Source of the DNA: Gonocerus acuteangulatus
Taxonomy: Eukaryota > Arthropoda > Insecta > Hemiptera > Coreidae
Direction: 5' to 3'
Assembly: GCA_946811695.1 (NCBI GenBank)
Contig: OX328132.1
Coordinates: forward strand, 54,970,909 to 55,034,908
DNA: 64,000 bases
Shown here: positions 1-10,589 of the stretch, piece after piece
How positions within the stretch are numbered: the stretch's first letter is position 1
Layout of the letters: each line of letters starts with the position of its first letter
Position numbers and translations under genes: made by a program
Notes under the pieces: generated by a model
What the model was told of the DNA's origin: nothing
The model's database searches: none
What the model saw: only the letters and a program-made list of their open reading frames with translations

Positions 1-545
1 TGTTCGCACTGTTCAAATGAATGAGCTTCACAAAATGTTCTTTTACCACCTTTGCACATAAAATTAGTCTTAATGGAGCAGTATGTGAAGGCTTTGAATA
101 AGAATGGCAACTGCTACCAATATATTTCCAAGAAGTTCCCAGCAATATCTGATGCTAAAGGGGGACTATTAGCTGGTCTACAAATTAGAAAATTGATTTC
201 TGATTCCTTATATGAAGAAATTATGACAGACCCTGAAAAAACAAGCAAGGATTGGTTTTAAGAGCGTCATCACGTTAACTTTCCGGGAAATTACACAAAT
301 ATTGTAGAAAGCTGGGCTGCAATATGACTGCGAAAGTACATTTCCTGCACTCTTATTTGGACTTTTTTCCAGAAAATGTCGGCTGTGTCAGTGAAGACCG
401 TGTTGAAAGATTTCACCAGAACATAAAGAAAATGGAAATACACTACCAGAGAAAGAGGAATAAAAGTATGACAGCTGATTTCAGAAAAGAGATGTATCAA
501 ATTCTTCCCATAGTAGCTCTTCAACACGTTAATTTCAATGCAGTA
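1..545 (+). pseudogene. Broken copy of an uncharacterised transposon-like protein
   Basis: The + strand translation reads VLLPPLHIKL, then a stretch with VKALNKNGNCYQYISKKFP and GLQIRKLI. After a stop at 259-261 and a frame change near 322 it continues as KVHFLHSYLDFFPENVG, VSEDRVERFHQNI and MEIHYQRK. From memory, this order (LHIKLGLMK, FVKALDK, KFP, GPQIRKL, HFLHSHLDFFP, VSDEQGERFHQDI, RYQG) matches a multicopy family of uncharacterised proteins in arthropod genomes. I recall no formal family name. The copy is dead: there is a stop at 22-24, another at 259-261, and a frameshift. The true N-terminus lies left of the window. No function is known to me; a transposon origin is inferred from copy number in other genomes. 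Confidence 0.6.
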
Positions 546-550
546 TACAA

Positions 551-590
551 AAGTCCGACTTCCAGGAACTGCATCATCTTAGCGCGGTTC
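551..590 (-). repeat. GTCCGACT...TTAGCGCGGTT module (Penelope-associated)
   Basis: This short block recurs at 23437-23475 and 59811-59850 on the same strand. It recurs inverted at 17229-17271 and 27519-27565, with weaker traces at 28418-28460, 32700-32755 and 61835-61880. At 17.2 kb it follows a Penelope-type hammerhead-like motif, so I infer it marks one end of that element family. Confidence 0.6.
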
Positions 591-605
591 CGTTCATATC
601 CCTAG

Positions 606-867
606 TGTGATTAGTAAAAGAATATAGCAGCTATCGGTAGGTTTTGATCTTTCGTTAAAAATATAAAAGAAAATCTTAAAGAGAAGGAAGCTTAAGGCGC
701 CACATATGGAAACTGACATTGTCCTAAGTGAAAGTGACTCTCCGCCATCTCAACGCTCGCTCAAGGAAAACACTATTGCCAACAATTTTCTTATTATCTT
801 AGCTTAACTTAAATACTCATTCCACCGTTAAATAAAATTAAAAACAACAGTGGGTTAAACGGGGACA
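606..867. other. Unassigned AT-rich DNA
   Basis: No gene or repeat boundary is recognisable. The sequence follows the GTCCGACT module and may include diverged Penelope-related DNA. Confidence 0.4.
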
Positions 868-1090
868 AAACCACGTTGAAATGAACAAAACTAAGACTTT
901 CGTGGTTATAAACACTTATTTCTCCAATTGACATCGCCCCATCGAAATTTCCTTCAGAATCTTTTTTGTAGAGAATTTAGTATGCTTTGAACATACCACG
1001 ATTTTTTAACTGTTTTGAAGATATTAAGCAAAATATACGAAGATCCCAAACATTTTTATGTCTCTTAATAAAATATTTTATTCTAATCCT

Positions 1091-1150
<60 letters not shown>

Positions 1151-1242
1151 GAATGTTTCCAGTCGGCACCTCCGGATTGCGTCATGAGGTGATCCTGATA
1201 TGCGGGATTCCTCCCTATGGAGGGAGGAAGGAACCGCGCTAT
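868..1242 (+). repeat. Dispersed repeat family A, internally deleted copy
   Basis: The 5' part (roughly 890-1090) and 3' part (1147-1242) match the family A copies at 1880-2715 and 24040-24870, but the middle third is missing. An (AT)n tract at 1091-1146 sits at the junction. The 3' end has the family's GC-rich hairpin (TTCCTCCCTATGGAGGGAGG) and ends in CGCGCTA. Open frames across the tract are just AT repeats read as IYIY. Confidence 0.75.
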
Positions 1243-1379
1243 AAAAAAGTATTGTTTCTAAAGCAATTTTTGTCGGTTCATCATAGCCAGAGATGTAAAC
1301 CATTAACACGTATCGTGTCAGCAGAAATGTATGACTTTTAAAATAACGTAACATTTATACACAAATTAAGTTTTTTAGA

Positions 1380-1879
1380 TATTTTATACATTTAAAATGA
1401 AATTATAATGAGCGGTCCGCAGTGGTATAAACCAAGATACTCATGTGGAGTGCAACTAGTATAGATAGAGCGGCTGTTCTGATACTGGCAAAAATTAGAA
1501 ATCCTACATTCCAGAAGTCGTTCGGAGGCTTATCTTTATGACTCTAGACAAAGACTTGCAGATGACGAGGGTACAGTCGGCACTACCTGGACAGGGAAAA
1601 ATGCCCCCCACCCTAAGCCTCCTAGGTCCTCACCTTTGAATTCATATTACTGTTCAATAAATTTAAAAGAAAAAAAATAACCAATTAAAAACTGGTGTAA
1701 ATAGAGAATACCAAAAACAAAAAGAACGAAAAACACCAGTTCAGTAATCTAGATATTCATATGGCATCTTCGAATCCCAAGATCCCAAGAAATAAAATAT
1801 TGTTTCTAATTATATGTATTCTGTTTTATTGACAATTACATTTTAATACTTACAATTACTTAGCAATTACAGAAATAAC
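1380..1879. other. Unassigned DNA
   Basis: No coding or repeat signal is seen. A short GC-richer patch around 1400-1630 has no recognised homology. Confidence 0.4.
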
Positions 1880-2715
1880 GAGCAGTGAAAAAAACTGTGG
1901 GAAACACACAAAAAGATCCGTTCAAATAGACGAAACTAACTAACTAAGTTTTAAGCACTTATTTCTCCAAATATGAAAACCCCAGCGAATATTTCTTCAG
2001 AACCTTTTTTGTAGAGCATTTAGTAAGCTTTCTAATGGCAATCTTCCGTTTACCAAGATTCTGAACCGTTTTCGAGATATTAAGGAAAGTATAAACAGTT
2101 ACCAAAACTTTTCATGTCTGTTAATAAAATATTTTATTCTAACCCTCCCTTAACTCCAAAAAAAAAAAAAACAACAAAATTTCAACATATTAGTTTTGAT
2201 GAAAGTTGAACATGCAGAAAATGTTTCAACTGAATCCCATGATTCTAAGTACCTAAACCAAAAACGGTATTCAACAACTATTTTTCCAATTTTCTCGAAA
2301 ACGGTTAAATCTATCGCCTTAAAAATGATTTCATTCGTTTTCCTAGGCCATGATGCCTATAAAACGAGTACTTGCATGCATATGAAGTAAGCGGAACGAT
2401 TTTTTTCGCGCGACATTCGCTCCAAAAACCATGTTCCGGTGGGTGGATTCTGCTGGTTAACGAACTTGACCTTTCAAATTAGACGAAAGATTTTTGTACC
2501 AAAAAATCATCAAAATCGGACCATTAGGGGGGGGGGCGGAAGAGCACGAACAGACAAATATATATATATATACAAATTTGAACCACCTTTATTTTCGGTC
2601 TCTAGGGGTTTTGAAACGCCAAATTTTCTAGTCGGCAATTCCAGATTGTTTCGTGAGATCAACCTTATAAGCGGGGTCCCTCCCTATGAAGGGAGAGAGG
2701 AACCGCGCTAAAAAC
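1880..2715 (+). repeat. Dispersed repeat family A, near full-length copy
   Basis: This reads from a 5' segment with TAAGCACTTATTTCTCCAA, through TTAATAAAATATTTTATTCTAACCC and a segment with CATGATTCTAAGTACCTAA, to a short (AT)n at 2558-2572. It ends with TTTTCTAGTCGGCA, a TTCCTCCCTATGAAGGGAG-type hairpin and CGCGCTAAAA. The same order is seen at 24040-24870 and, inverted, at 25258-26150 and 26160-26975. There is no coding capacity and no terminal inverted repeat. Class is uncertain; see the finding on family A. Confidence 0.75.
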
Positions 2716-2719
2716 TGGT

Positions 2720-3285
2720 CAAAAGTGGTGATAAGAAATATTAATTAATTTTGAGGAATATTGTGTTAAAATTTATGAATTTAATAACTTATATTTAATA
2801 ATATAACATAAATTCAATAGGATCTAGTATAAAAATTATATTTTACTATTTCCTGTATTGTGAAAAGAAAAACTAAGTTCATATTCATATTCAGCACACT
2901 TAAATTAGGAATAATGACATGTTAAAGTAAAAACCCCAGACAAAAAGATAAATTTTGCAGAACAGTGTTAGGTATTTGTGGCTCAGCTTAGTGATAAGTA
3001 AATTTTGAACCACCGTTTTTTTTAAATTTAAATTTGGGCTGATTTGGAGTTGATTTTGGAAGTATTAGAAAAACAAGTTATTAATTGATAGGAAAAGATT
3101 TCGAGTCATTGTATATTTTCTAAAATACTCGAAAATGGTTGGGAAATCGTGCTAAGTGAAGGGGGCTGGAGACATTTGAGGGGAATAGAATACTAATAAT
3201 CTAAAACTTGGAATAGTTAGCCAACTAAAACTATCACATAAAAAAAAAAATATTATTTCTGAACTAAGTGATCTTATTTACTTTA
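2720..3285. other. Unassigned AT-rich DNA
   Basis: No gene found. The interval 3065-3240 loosely resembles the 5' part of family A inverted, with wording such as TTTTCTAAAATACTCGAAAATGG. Confidence 0.4.
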
Positions 3286-3289
3286 TTTC

Positions 3290-3365
3290 TAAGGTTTTTA
3301 TGTCACATTTTTACCGATTAAATCGATATTTCGGGAGGGGGGGGGTTGCTGCCCCCGACCTTATA
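3290..3365 (+). repeat. Short dispersed repeat shared with 63592-63680
   Basis: Both loci read GGTTTTTATG-CACATTTTT-CCGATT, then AT-TTTCG and a G/C homopolymer stretch. This is probably the edge of a DNA transposon. No TIR partner was identified. Confidence 0.45.
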
Positions 3366-3369
3366 TACG

Positions 3370-4424
3370 CTCAGGGTGGAAAGTGACCATTCGAAAGCTG
3401 AATACAAAAATAGTCCACATTAAATTAAACCATGGATTGGCCTGTTACACTAAAAAAAATCCCGAGAAATATAGGTGTTGCGATATTTTTGACGGGGGAA
3501 CGTAGACTTTTAAACTCGACTTGAATATAGAGTTCAACAAACATTACGTACTTAGAGCTGACGTTATCCCTTTTTTACTTTTGGAGATAACGAAATATAT
3601 TCCATTTTTCTATTGAAGTATTGAATTATTTGATCCTATTGATTTTGTAGGAGAGCTTATAAAATATTATAAATAAAATTTTGAGATTTGTTGGGGGACT
3701 GGAATTCACCAACTTTCCCCCCCCGTTTTCATTATTGGAGAATTATATTGGATTTGGGCTTTAATAAGGACCTGTAAGTGATCGGTAGATTGGAACTAAA
3801 CGAGTGGAGAGCCTTTGACGGGGCTCGGGGGAGTTGATGGTGAATTTTCAGGAGTGAAATCCTCCAGTGGAAACTGTGGGTAAGCAGAGACAAAAAAGGC
3901 GAAGCAGAGACGGCATCAAGAGCCTTGATTTAATTTCGCTTCAATTCAAACCTATTTAATCTTCGCTCCTGTTCAATAGGACCTGTTTGAAGGTGTCTTA
4001 TTGGAATTAAAGGAGCATTGTTTATTGACTCGTTTAATATTAATCCTCGTTGAAAAGGGCTTTGCCCCCTTGGCTCAAGTCCTAAAACTCCCTCGGGATT
4101 CTTCTAATATTGTTCAGTCTATTTGCACTTCCTTTCAATGCCCTCTTATTGGCTAATTAAATGCCTTCATTTGACGGCATAATTAAAAAGTCTTCTTCTT
4201 CCTTCAATCGGATACAATTTGTCATTTTCTCTTCCTTACCTGTCTTCATTAAGTCAAGGCGTCTATTTATTTTGTCCCTTTATTGGCCCCCTTTGGGCTA
4301 GCCACTTTTTTTTATGTCACTTCCTTCTATTTATCTGCCTTGTTATTTCTAATCTTTCTATCGCTTATTCTACTCAACTCCCTACTTATCTCCCTGTCAT
4401 TAAGAAATTCTGAATGCAAAGGAA
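3370..4424. other. Unassigned DNA, possibly single-copy host sequence
   Basis: Base composition is more balanced at 3780-4300. No ORF has recognisable homology, and no splice-consistent exon chain can be proposed by eye. Confidence 0.35.
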
Positions 4425-5234
4425 AACGTCCATCACACAGGAGCAGCAAACCTAAGCACATTCCACAGAAAGTGGGACTCATAAATCAGCTTTTGTCAAT
4501 AACTTATTTAAATACAAAATAAATATGAATATCATGAAGATTATATTATAATCTTCCCATTTATATCCCATATACTTCCTCTATGGTTACTTAAGTGTCA
4601 ACTCCCGGCACTTTCATTGCTGACGAAGGCTACCAAAGAGTAGCCGAAACGTCCTGAATATAGATTTTTTTTACAAAAATCGTATTGAAGTTTCTTTTTA
4701 GCCGAATCCCAACTATTCCATGTTTGCTTATAAATATGAATAGTTTTGACATGAGTCGTGTATGCGAAATACTAAACTATTTAATAAGTACACAAAAATA
4801 TTACATTTCTGTTTATAAATTTTGCTAAATTATAAAACTGTTCACATTTACAAGGAGAGGAATCCACATAAAATCGTAGTAACGGGTACGCGGATAAAGG
4901 GCTTCAGCGCTCCTAGTGGTAGCCTTGCAAACCAACGGTTGGCGACTTAATTAAATTCAACATATTACAAAGTAAACCCCAACTTCCTATGGGCCCATTT
5001 TGTTTGTATTCACAGCATCGTGTCTACCTTGTTTCATTCATAGGAAGTAAAAATAGCGGCCAGTATAGTTCCAGAGTTACTCCCCCCCTCACACTCATTA
5101 GGGACAGATTTAGTTTATGTTTAGTGACCCACAACGTAGTCGACGAGTTTCGTTGCAATAAAACAAACATTACAGCCGTTATGGATAAATTAGCAATTTG
5201 TGCCAGAGTAACCCCCCCCCCCCCCCTTGAGTTT

Positions 5235-5290
<56 letters not shown>
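4425..5290 (+). repeat. Dispersed repeat family E, copy 1
   Basis: It shares with 13300-13935 the string CAGGAGC-GC-AA-CTAAGCAC, the segment CTAGTGGTAG with CATATTACAAAGTAAACCCC, and then units of about 140 bp. Each unit contains a C homopolymer, TTTAGTTTATTTTTA, CCCACAACGTA and a GTTTCGTTGCAATAAAAC-like segment. The last unit ends in (C)n at 5213-5226 and (CA)n(TA)n at 5234-5289. Related units form the arms of the 37086-38657 element. Class unknown. Confidence 0.55.
4620..4653 (+). ncRNA. Hammerhead-like motif of Penelope type
   Basis: The core CTGACGA is followed by a perfect 6-bp stem (GGCTAC/GTAGCC), then GAAAC and GTC. This is the hammerhead order CUGANGA, stem II, GAAA, NUH, with stem III essentially absent. 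Penelope-like elements are known to carry such minimal ribozymes. No activity can be inferred from a single copy. Confidence 0.5.
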
Positions 5291-5292
<2 letters not shown>

Positions 5293-5460
5293 TTTAACGG
5301 TGGTCATTTTTGGAAGATCGACGAAAATTTGGAGAAATTAGAACATTTTCAAAAATGTGTTCATGAGTGCAACCTAAATCGCTACATTTATTTGAAAATT
5401 GCTTGAACAAGCTTGTAAATTCCTCAGGAAGACAGCAATAAATAAAAATATGGGCGGAAA
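5291..5460 (+). repeat. Family F, (AT)n-adjacent repeat
   Basis: After the TA tract it reads TTTTAACGGTGGTCATTTT, a GATCGA segment, and TTCATGAGTGCAACCT with GCTAC. The same order is seen at 14322-14480 and 57425-57560, and partly at 27338-27390. Confidence 0.6.
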
Positions 5461-5536
5461 ATGGAGTGTGATTGGGTAACTGGTCATAAAAATAATTTTA
5501 ATATTTTATTTTAATTATATTTATTAGTTACATTTA

Positions 5537-5741
5537 TTTATTTTAACGTTCATTATAGTCAACTCAGAATATTAGGACGAGTTATCTATAGATCACCACC
5601 AATTTCTAGCCAGTATAGGGATAATGCCTTCTCTTTTTTCCAAATAAAAGCCACCACCCCTAGTGGGAATCGAACACATGACCTCAGGTACGGAGTGTTA
5701 AGTACTTACGCCTTAACACTCAAGGCCACCTGGCCTCCCGC
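5537..5741 (-). mobile_element. tRNA-derived SINE, family B, with 10-bp TSD
   Basis: On the minus strand the head reads GGGAGGCCAGGTGGCCTTGA, with an A-box-like GGCCTTGAGTGTTAAG and B box GTGTTCGATTCCC. The head resembles a long-variable-arm (Leu/Ser-type) tRNA. The tail ends with TAAAATAAATAA. The element is flanked by the direct repeat GTTACATTTA at 5527-5536 and 5742-5751, a clear target-site duplication. A second copy lies at 47688-47822. Confidence 0.8.
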
Positions 5742-5751
5742 GTTACATTTA

Positions 5752-6840
5752 ATGAAAAAGATGATAAACTTATTTGAAAAAAAAAATTGTAAGAATGGAA
5801 TGTAAAAAACAACTCCTTATGTAGGAATCGGGTATGCTATCTACCCTCCCTGTTTAGGTTGTTTTTTTAGTAATTGTAGTGTACTGGCTGCCGAAGCCAT
5901 TTGCATTCTAGGCCCTAAGTAGTTATTTTAGTATGTCATCGCTCTTTACATTAGTCTTATTAATGTGTGCATTGCATTGGATTTATTATCCGCTTAAGAT
6001 GATTATAATTGAATTACCAAAACAATATCTTATCTACGGTTATTTCTTTAATCATGATCGTTTATTGGGTGCTCTATACTGGAGGATTATGTGGTTCGGT
6101 TTAAGACATGAGTTAAAGGAAATTATTGGTGGGTCCTATCTATAATGGGCGAGGAACCCCTACAAGAAACCATAAGGGAGGGGGGAAGACAGCCAGCAGC
6201 ATACTCTCTCGATTCCTCCACAGGCTTCCCGATCCGCATTTCAATTTTCAATGAATGGATTTCAGAACTTTCCGGGGTCTTAAAATTGATAATGCATAGG
6301 GGCAAAGAGGGAGGGAGTGTGAGAGAGAAGGAGGGTTTTAATTGTGCCTGACTGTCTGCGGCTGGTGGGGGCAACTCGAATCGATAGACTTCTCCAGTTG
6401 GGAATACATATTTATAGAAGTGGGAGGTAGGAGAGTCTTCAAGCTCGAGGGGTAACCCCACCCCTTTATTGAGACATATACATCACCGTCCAAAAGTACA
6501 CCTTGACGAATAATTCAGACTTCAATTATACCTTTCCTTTCGGCCTCGAGTCTCTTTTGTCCCAGGTTCCCTGCTCTCGAAGGGCTGAGAGCGGATAAGA
6601 TATTTAACGTATCGGTTCCCCTATAGGCGGCAGCCCACAAAGCGACGAGAAAGGAGCTTCCTCACTTGTTTCTCTACCCCCTAACCAGACAAAAGAATGT
6701 TTGTTTGATGATAAGGCTTCAATCTCCGTGTTAGAAAATTTATAAAAAGAATTGGCAAAAATGCATGATAGGGGGGGGGGGGGAATAACGAGAGGCATAT
6801 AGTGATAGAAGGTATGGTTATAGGAGCATTTTAATAATAA
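5752..6840. other. Unassigned DNA
   Basis: No gene is recognisable. It contains a G-rich stretch at 6175-6340 and a G homopolymer at 6770-6783. Several 60-110 codon ORFs on both strands overlap one another and show no domain. Confidence 0.35.
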
Positions 6841-7313
6841 GGTTGCCCATAAACGATAAGGAATATCTCAAGGTTTGGACTGCGGATGCTTAAGATCCTG
6901 TCCATCGAAATAGAATGAAATCAAAACACCATTCTTAACGCCATATACTTCTTTCACGCTTTTTTACACTATTATTATTACATTTTTCAGGGGCTGTACA
7001 GTTTGGCCTCAAGGTGTGTACTGTGCGAGTCTAGCCCACGCACGATATGTTAATAAATCTCTAGGTAGGGACTGTACAGTCCAGTTATAGTAGACCCTCT
7101 GTATGTGAAGCAAATATTCTCTTGCCCACACACCTCCTGCACAATCCCGGCCTCATTGGACTGTACAGTTAATGTATTAAGGTTATAATTCTACATCGAT
7201 GGACTGTACAATTGAACTCTGGCCATAAGGAGGTCCCATTTATTGTTAGGAATATATTAAGGTTTGGACTACGCAGTCCATATCTTGAGATTTCCCTCTC
7301 CGTGTATGGGCAC
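6841..7313. mobile_element. MITE-like element with imperfect inverted ends
   Basis: The left end (TTGCCCATAAACGATAAGGA, then ATATCTCAAGGTTTGGACTG) matches the reverse complement of the right end (GTGCCCATACACGGAGAGGG, then AAATCTCAAGATATGGACTG) over about 45 bp. Bases TAA and TTA flank it, compatible with a PIF/Harbinger-type 3-bp duplication that has diverged. Inside, ACTGTACAGT or a close variant occurs at 6992, 7069, 7161 and 7202. Confidence 0.6.
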
Positions 7314-7428
7314 CCTTAGTTAGCGTCCGAGATTAGAACACGGGTCCTCCATAACATTATTCGAGTGCTCTAATATTGAGCTAAACTCACCCTTGATGAA
7401 AAAAAGAAAAATTCATACAATAAATAAG

Positions 7429-7585
7429 TCGTGGTCTAGTAGCTAACACCTTTGATTCTCGGTCGGGATAGATGGGTTTCGAGCTCAACCTACAGCAGGA
7501 ATTTTCACATCTCACGACTCGGTGCATCCATGGATGTCGACGCTAATAGCCCAGACGATTAAAAAAAATAAATAAATAAGTTAAT
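7429..7585 (+). mobile_element. tRNA-derived SINE, family A
   Basis: The head GTGGTCTAGTAGCTAACACC is an A-box region, and GGGTTTCGAGCTC stands at the B box. The tail CGACGCTAATAGCCCAGACG is followed by an A-rich end (AAAAAAAATAAATAAATAAG). The same tail is seen in the SINEs at 9997, 32069 and 61187. Confidence 0.7.
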
Positions 7586-7589
7586 AGAC

Positions 7590-8850
7590 ATGAATAATGA
7601 AAAAATGTAAATGCAAATATCTATATGTAAATAATGTGTTCAGAAATTTTACATATTAAAATAAAATTTGAAGCTTATAATTTTTTATGAGAACTCTACA
7701 TAATTCAAACCGAAATAAAAAAAAAAAATGCAATGAATAACCCTGGACAATACAATAAAATAGATAAGGGGCTTTGAGCTGTCTTGTGACATGCGACCCT
7801 TATTTACTCTCCTTGAGTCTGCAGCTCAAGAGGCAGCTGCAGCTGGGAGTAGCCGAAATTCATGAGCCTGCTATAGGCATTCGCAGAGTATTTGCTATGA
7901 GGTTTCTTCCTTTCCAAGGGATCAACGAAAAGTAGGATACTCTATTAGTCCCGTCGAACTAAGGTGTTTCCTTAGAGGTCCATGTTCTGCGAGGGGTCCC
8001 ACTATTCAATAAACCTGTATTTGTTTGCCGTTAGTTATTTTGGGATGAATTTTTCAAAAAACACTCGAGAGCTGTGCCCAGATTTATTGCGGCTTTACAT
8101 TCCAATTTCGACCGAGGATCTTTTATCGGGAATTCGAAGTAATAAATGTGAAAAATTGAACACGACATGTACTAATCGGGAACTTGAATTTACTGAAGAT
8201 TCTGAACACCTTGAGACAGCGAAAACATCCCGAAGGGTGTGGAGCTTGAATTACAGGAGGATTCCAGACAGGACTGCACTCCCCCCCCCCCCCCCCCCCC
8301 CCCGTTAATGTTGATTGCATAGAAGCGCAGAAAGGCATGCTGAGCTCTGTGATAGGGACTACCATTCCATGACAAGATGCATTGAAGGTGTGAGTACCTT
8401 GCACTGCATGCTAGAGAATGCAATCTACCTATGCACCCGACGTCTCTCACACCTTCTCTATCGGCTATCTTTAACACGCTTTCCCATCCTACCCGATATG
8501 GGCGTCACTCTATACTCATAACCTTCAACAATCACTTTATTTTTTGTAAGTCGCTGTGATTTTCTTTAACTCTTAATGAGAGAGGCTTTTGTTTAACGTT
8601 TATTTGGGAGTATTTACTTCTGCAAATTAGCCGAAAATAAGGCATTAAATGACTGGTAGACAGAATGGATAATTCAGTCCATCACTGGCACACCTTTTCC
8701 GAAATAGATCAAAGTTTTCTTGTTATGAAGTGTTAAATGTAGTGCTTAGTTTCTGTAGGTGAAATAAATTATTTTTTCCACAAAATTTATTTTCTTATTC
8801 AACACATGACCTATCAACATATATTCGCCACTCAGGTGCTAACAACAATA
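7590..8850. other. Unassigned DNA with a 23-nt C homopolymer
   Basis: The C tract covers about 8281-8303. Proline- or glycine-rich ORFs across it are homopolymer translations. The 8330-8520 interval is more GC-rich but has no recognised homology. Confidence 0.4.
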
Positions 8851-8856
8851 AAAATA

Positions 8857-9397
8857 CAGGTCAACATTTGATCTAAAAACAAAACACTCGGAGCGGTACG
8901 ATGAGCGAGTTGGTTAACCATCGTCACATCAGATTCAAGGTCATTCGATGGTCAAATAGAGAAAAAACCGTAGGAAAAATCTGAAAAATGCATGCGTATG
9001 TTTTGAGGTCCCTGTGTCCGAAACCGTAATTTGTTTGAACTTTACACCTTTTCCAATAGGTCATTTGAAGGTCAAATAGGGAAAAACAAAACTTGAATTT
9101 TTGAATGATTTTTTTCAGATATGTTCTACGTTTTTTTTCTCGATTTGACATTCAAAGGACCTTTAGGAAAAAAAGTAAGGCAAAACAAACTGCGGATTCG
9201 GACTCAGGAACCTCAAAAACATAATCATGATTTTTTTTTAGATTTTTCCTACGTTTTTTTTTCTATTTGACCTTCAAATAACCTTGAATCTGATGTGATG
9301 AAGGTTAACCAACTCACTCATCGTAATCAGAGACCCCAAAAACCCGATAAGAACCATACCACTCCGAGTGTTTTCTTGTAGACGAAATGTTGACCTG
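8857..9397. mobile_element. 540-bp near-palindrome, foldback-type MITE
   Basis: The left end ACAGGTCAACATTTGATCTA and the reverse complement of the right end (ACAGGTCAACATTTCGTCTA) continue to match inward for about 250 bp. Both arms contain GAGTTGGTTAACC, CACATCAGATTCAAGG and GGTCAAATAGA. The right arm carries about 20 extra bases near its outer end. The centre lies near 9115. No coding sequence. A clean target-site duplication is not visible. Confidence 0.7.
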
Positions 9398-9996
9398 TGT
9401 AATCAAACATTTCATGGTAAACTATATACAACAAAAAAATCACCACCTTACGAACGAATTTATATTAAACATTATTTAAAAATATTGCCGATTTTTTAAT
9501 ACTATTTTCATTACCTATACCCATATATAGATGGATTGATACGGTTTTTATTTCTGAGCGATCAACTTCAGGGTTATTTCGCTCATTCAGGTGGCTGAAA
9601 TTCAATTATACGACTTTGTTTATTAATTATTTTTTATTTTAATCGTATGTACTATATTTTATCGTAAATATTGCTACTCTTTAATATTTCTATAAATTTG
9701 TTATCTTGTCTGACGACTCCTGCAGGAGTGCTAATGCTGTTCGTTGCGCATCAGGACGTCCAAAGTATTCATCGAACGTTGAGAAATCCTTCATTATGTG
9801 GGTCCTCCCTGAATAAATGTAGCTTTGTAAAAAAAAAAAAAAATAGATGTGTCAAAAAAAAAATAAAAAAAAATAACACATGTATTATGGTTCCTGACGA
9901 AACTTGGGCTTCAATGAAGCAGGAAAATAACACATTCTTGTCAAAAGTAATAAGAAACTGTAGTATAGTAAATAATTAATAATAATCAATAAATTA

Positions 9997-10194
9997 GGGT
10001 CTCCCGAAGGTCTAGTGGCTAACGCCAAGGATTCTCGTGTGGGGGATGCGGGTTCGAATCTCGCCTGCAGCAGCTTGAGTTCATTCATCTATATTCTGCT
10101 GCACCATGGATGTTTAGGAAAGGTGGTAACCTGTAGATAGCCCGGGGCTAATGGCCAAGAGGCAGATGCGCCGTAAAAGAGAAGAAAAAAAAAA
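9997..10194 (+). mobile_element. tRNA-derived SINE, family A, best-preserved head
   Basis: It starts GGGTCTCCCGAAGGTCTAGT, with an A-box region TCTAGTGGCTAACGCC and B box GGTTCGAATCT at 10051-10061. The tail contains GGGGCTAATGGCCAAGAGG and GATGCGCCGT, followed by an A-rich run. It is not a functional tRNA, because no closing acceptor stem is present. Confidence 0.75.
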
Positions 10195-10199
10195 GAGCT

Positions 10200-10589
10200 A
10201 AAGTGAAAATAATAAGGGCAATGGCATTGAATACACACAAACTTTTCAGCGCCCGCGTTAAATTGTTCTGAGTAAAATCAAAACGGCCTCAATACCCGAG
10301 ATATTTCTGGCGTGGTCGTGCAGATTATGTAGCTTCATAAGACGAAAAAAAAAACATTTCGAGGTAAAAAAAGAGTTATTTATTATCATTCATGGCATTA
10401 CCAGAGCTACTCGAGCACCCAAGAGAAAAATACATAACAAAAAAAAATACAATACTTTAGAATAGGTAATAATATAAATTTCCATTTTCGGGTGATGGCA
10501 TCAAATATTCATAACATTTTAAGCACCCGACTTGATTTTAAGCATGACCGAACTGGTTCATGAAAAAAAACTATGTCATCATACGTACC
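10200..10589. other. Unassigned AT-rich DNA
   Basis: No gene seen. A segment at 10282-10330 (CCCGAGATATTTCTGGCGTGG) resembles 11236-11262 on the far side of the TTATTCA-rich block. They may be the two edges of one repeat. Confidence 0.35.

Noticed and set aside
1091..1187. ORFs rich in IYIYIY peptides at many loci
   Set aside because: They are (AT)n microsatellites read in frame, present on both strands.
9997..10076. Possible tRNA gene with intact A and B boxes
   Set aside because: No matching acceptor stem or normal anticodon arm; the sequence continues into a SINE tail.
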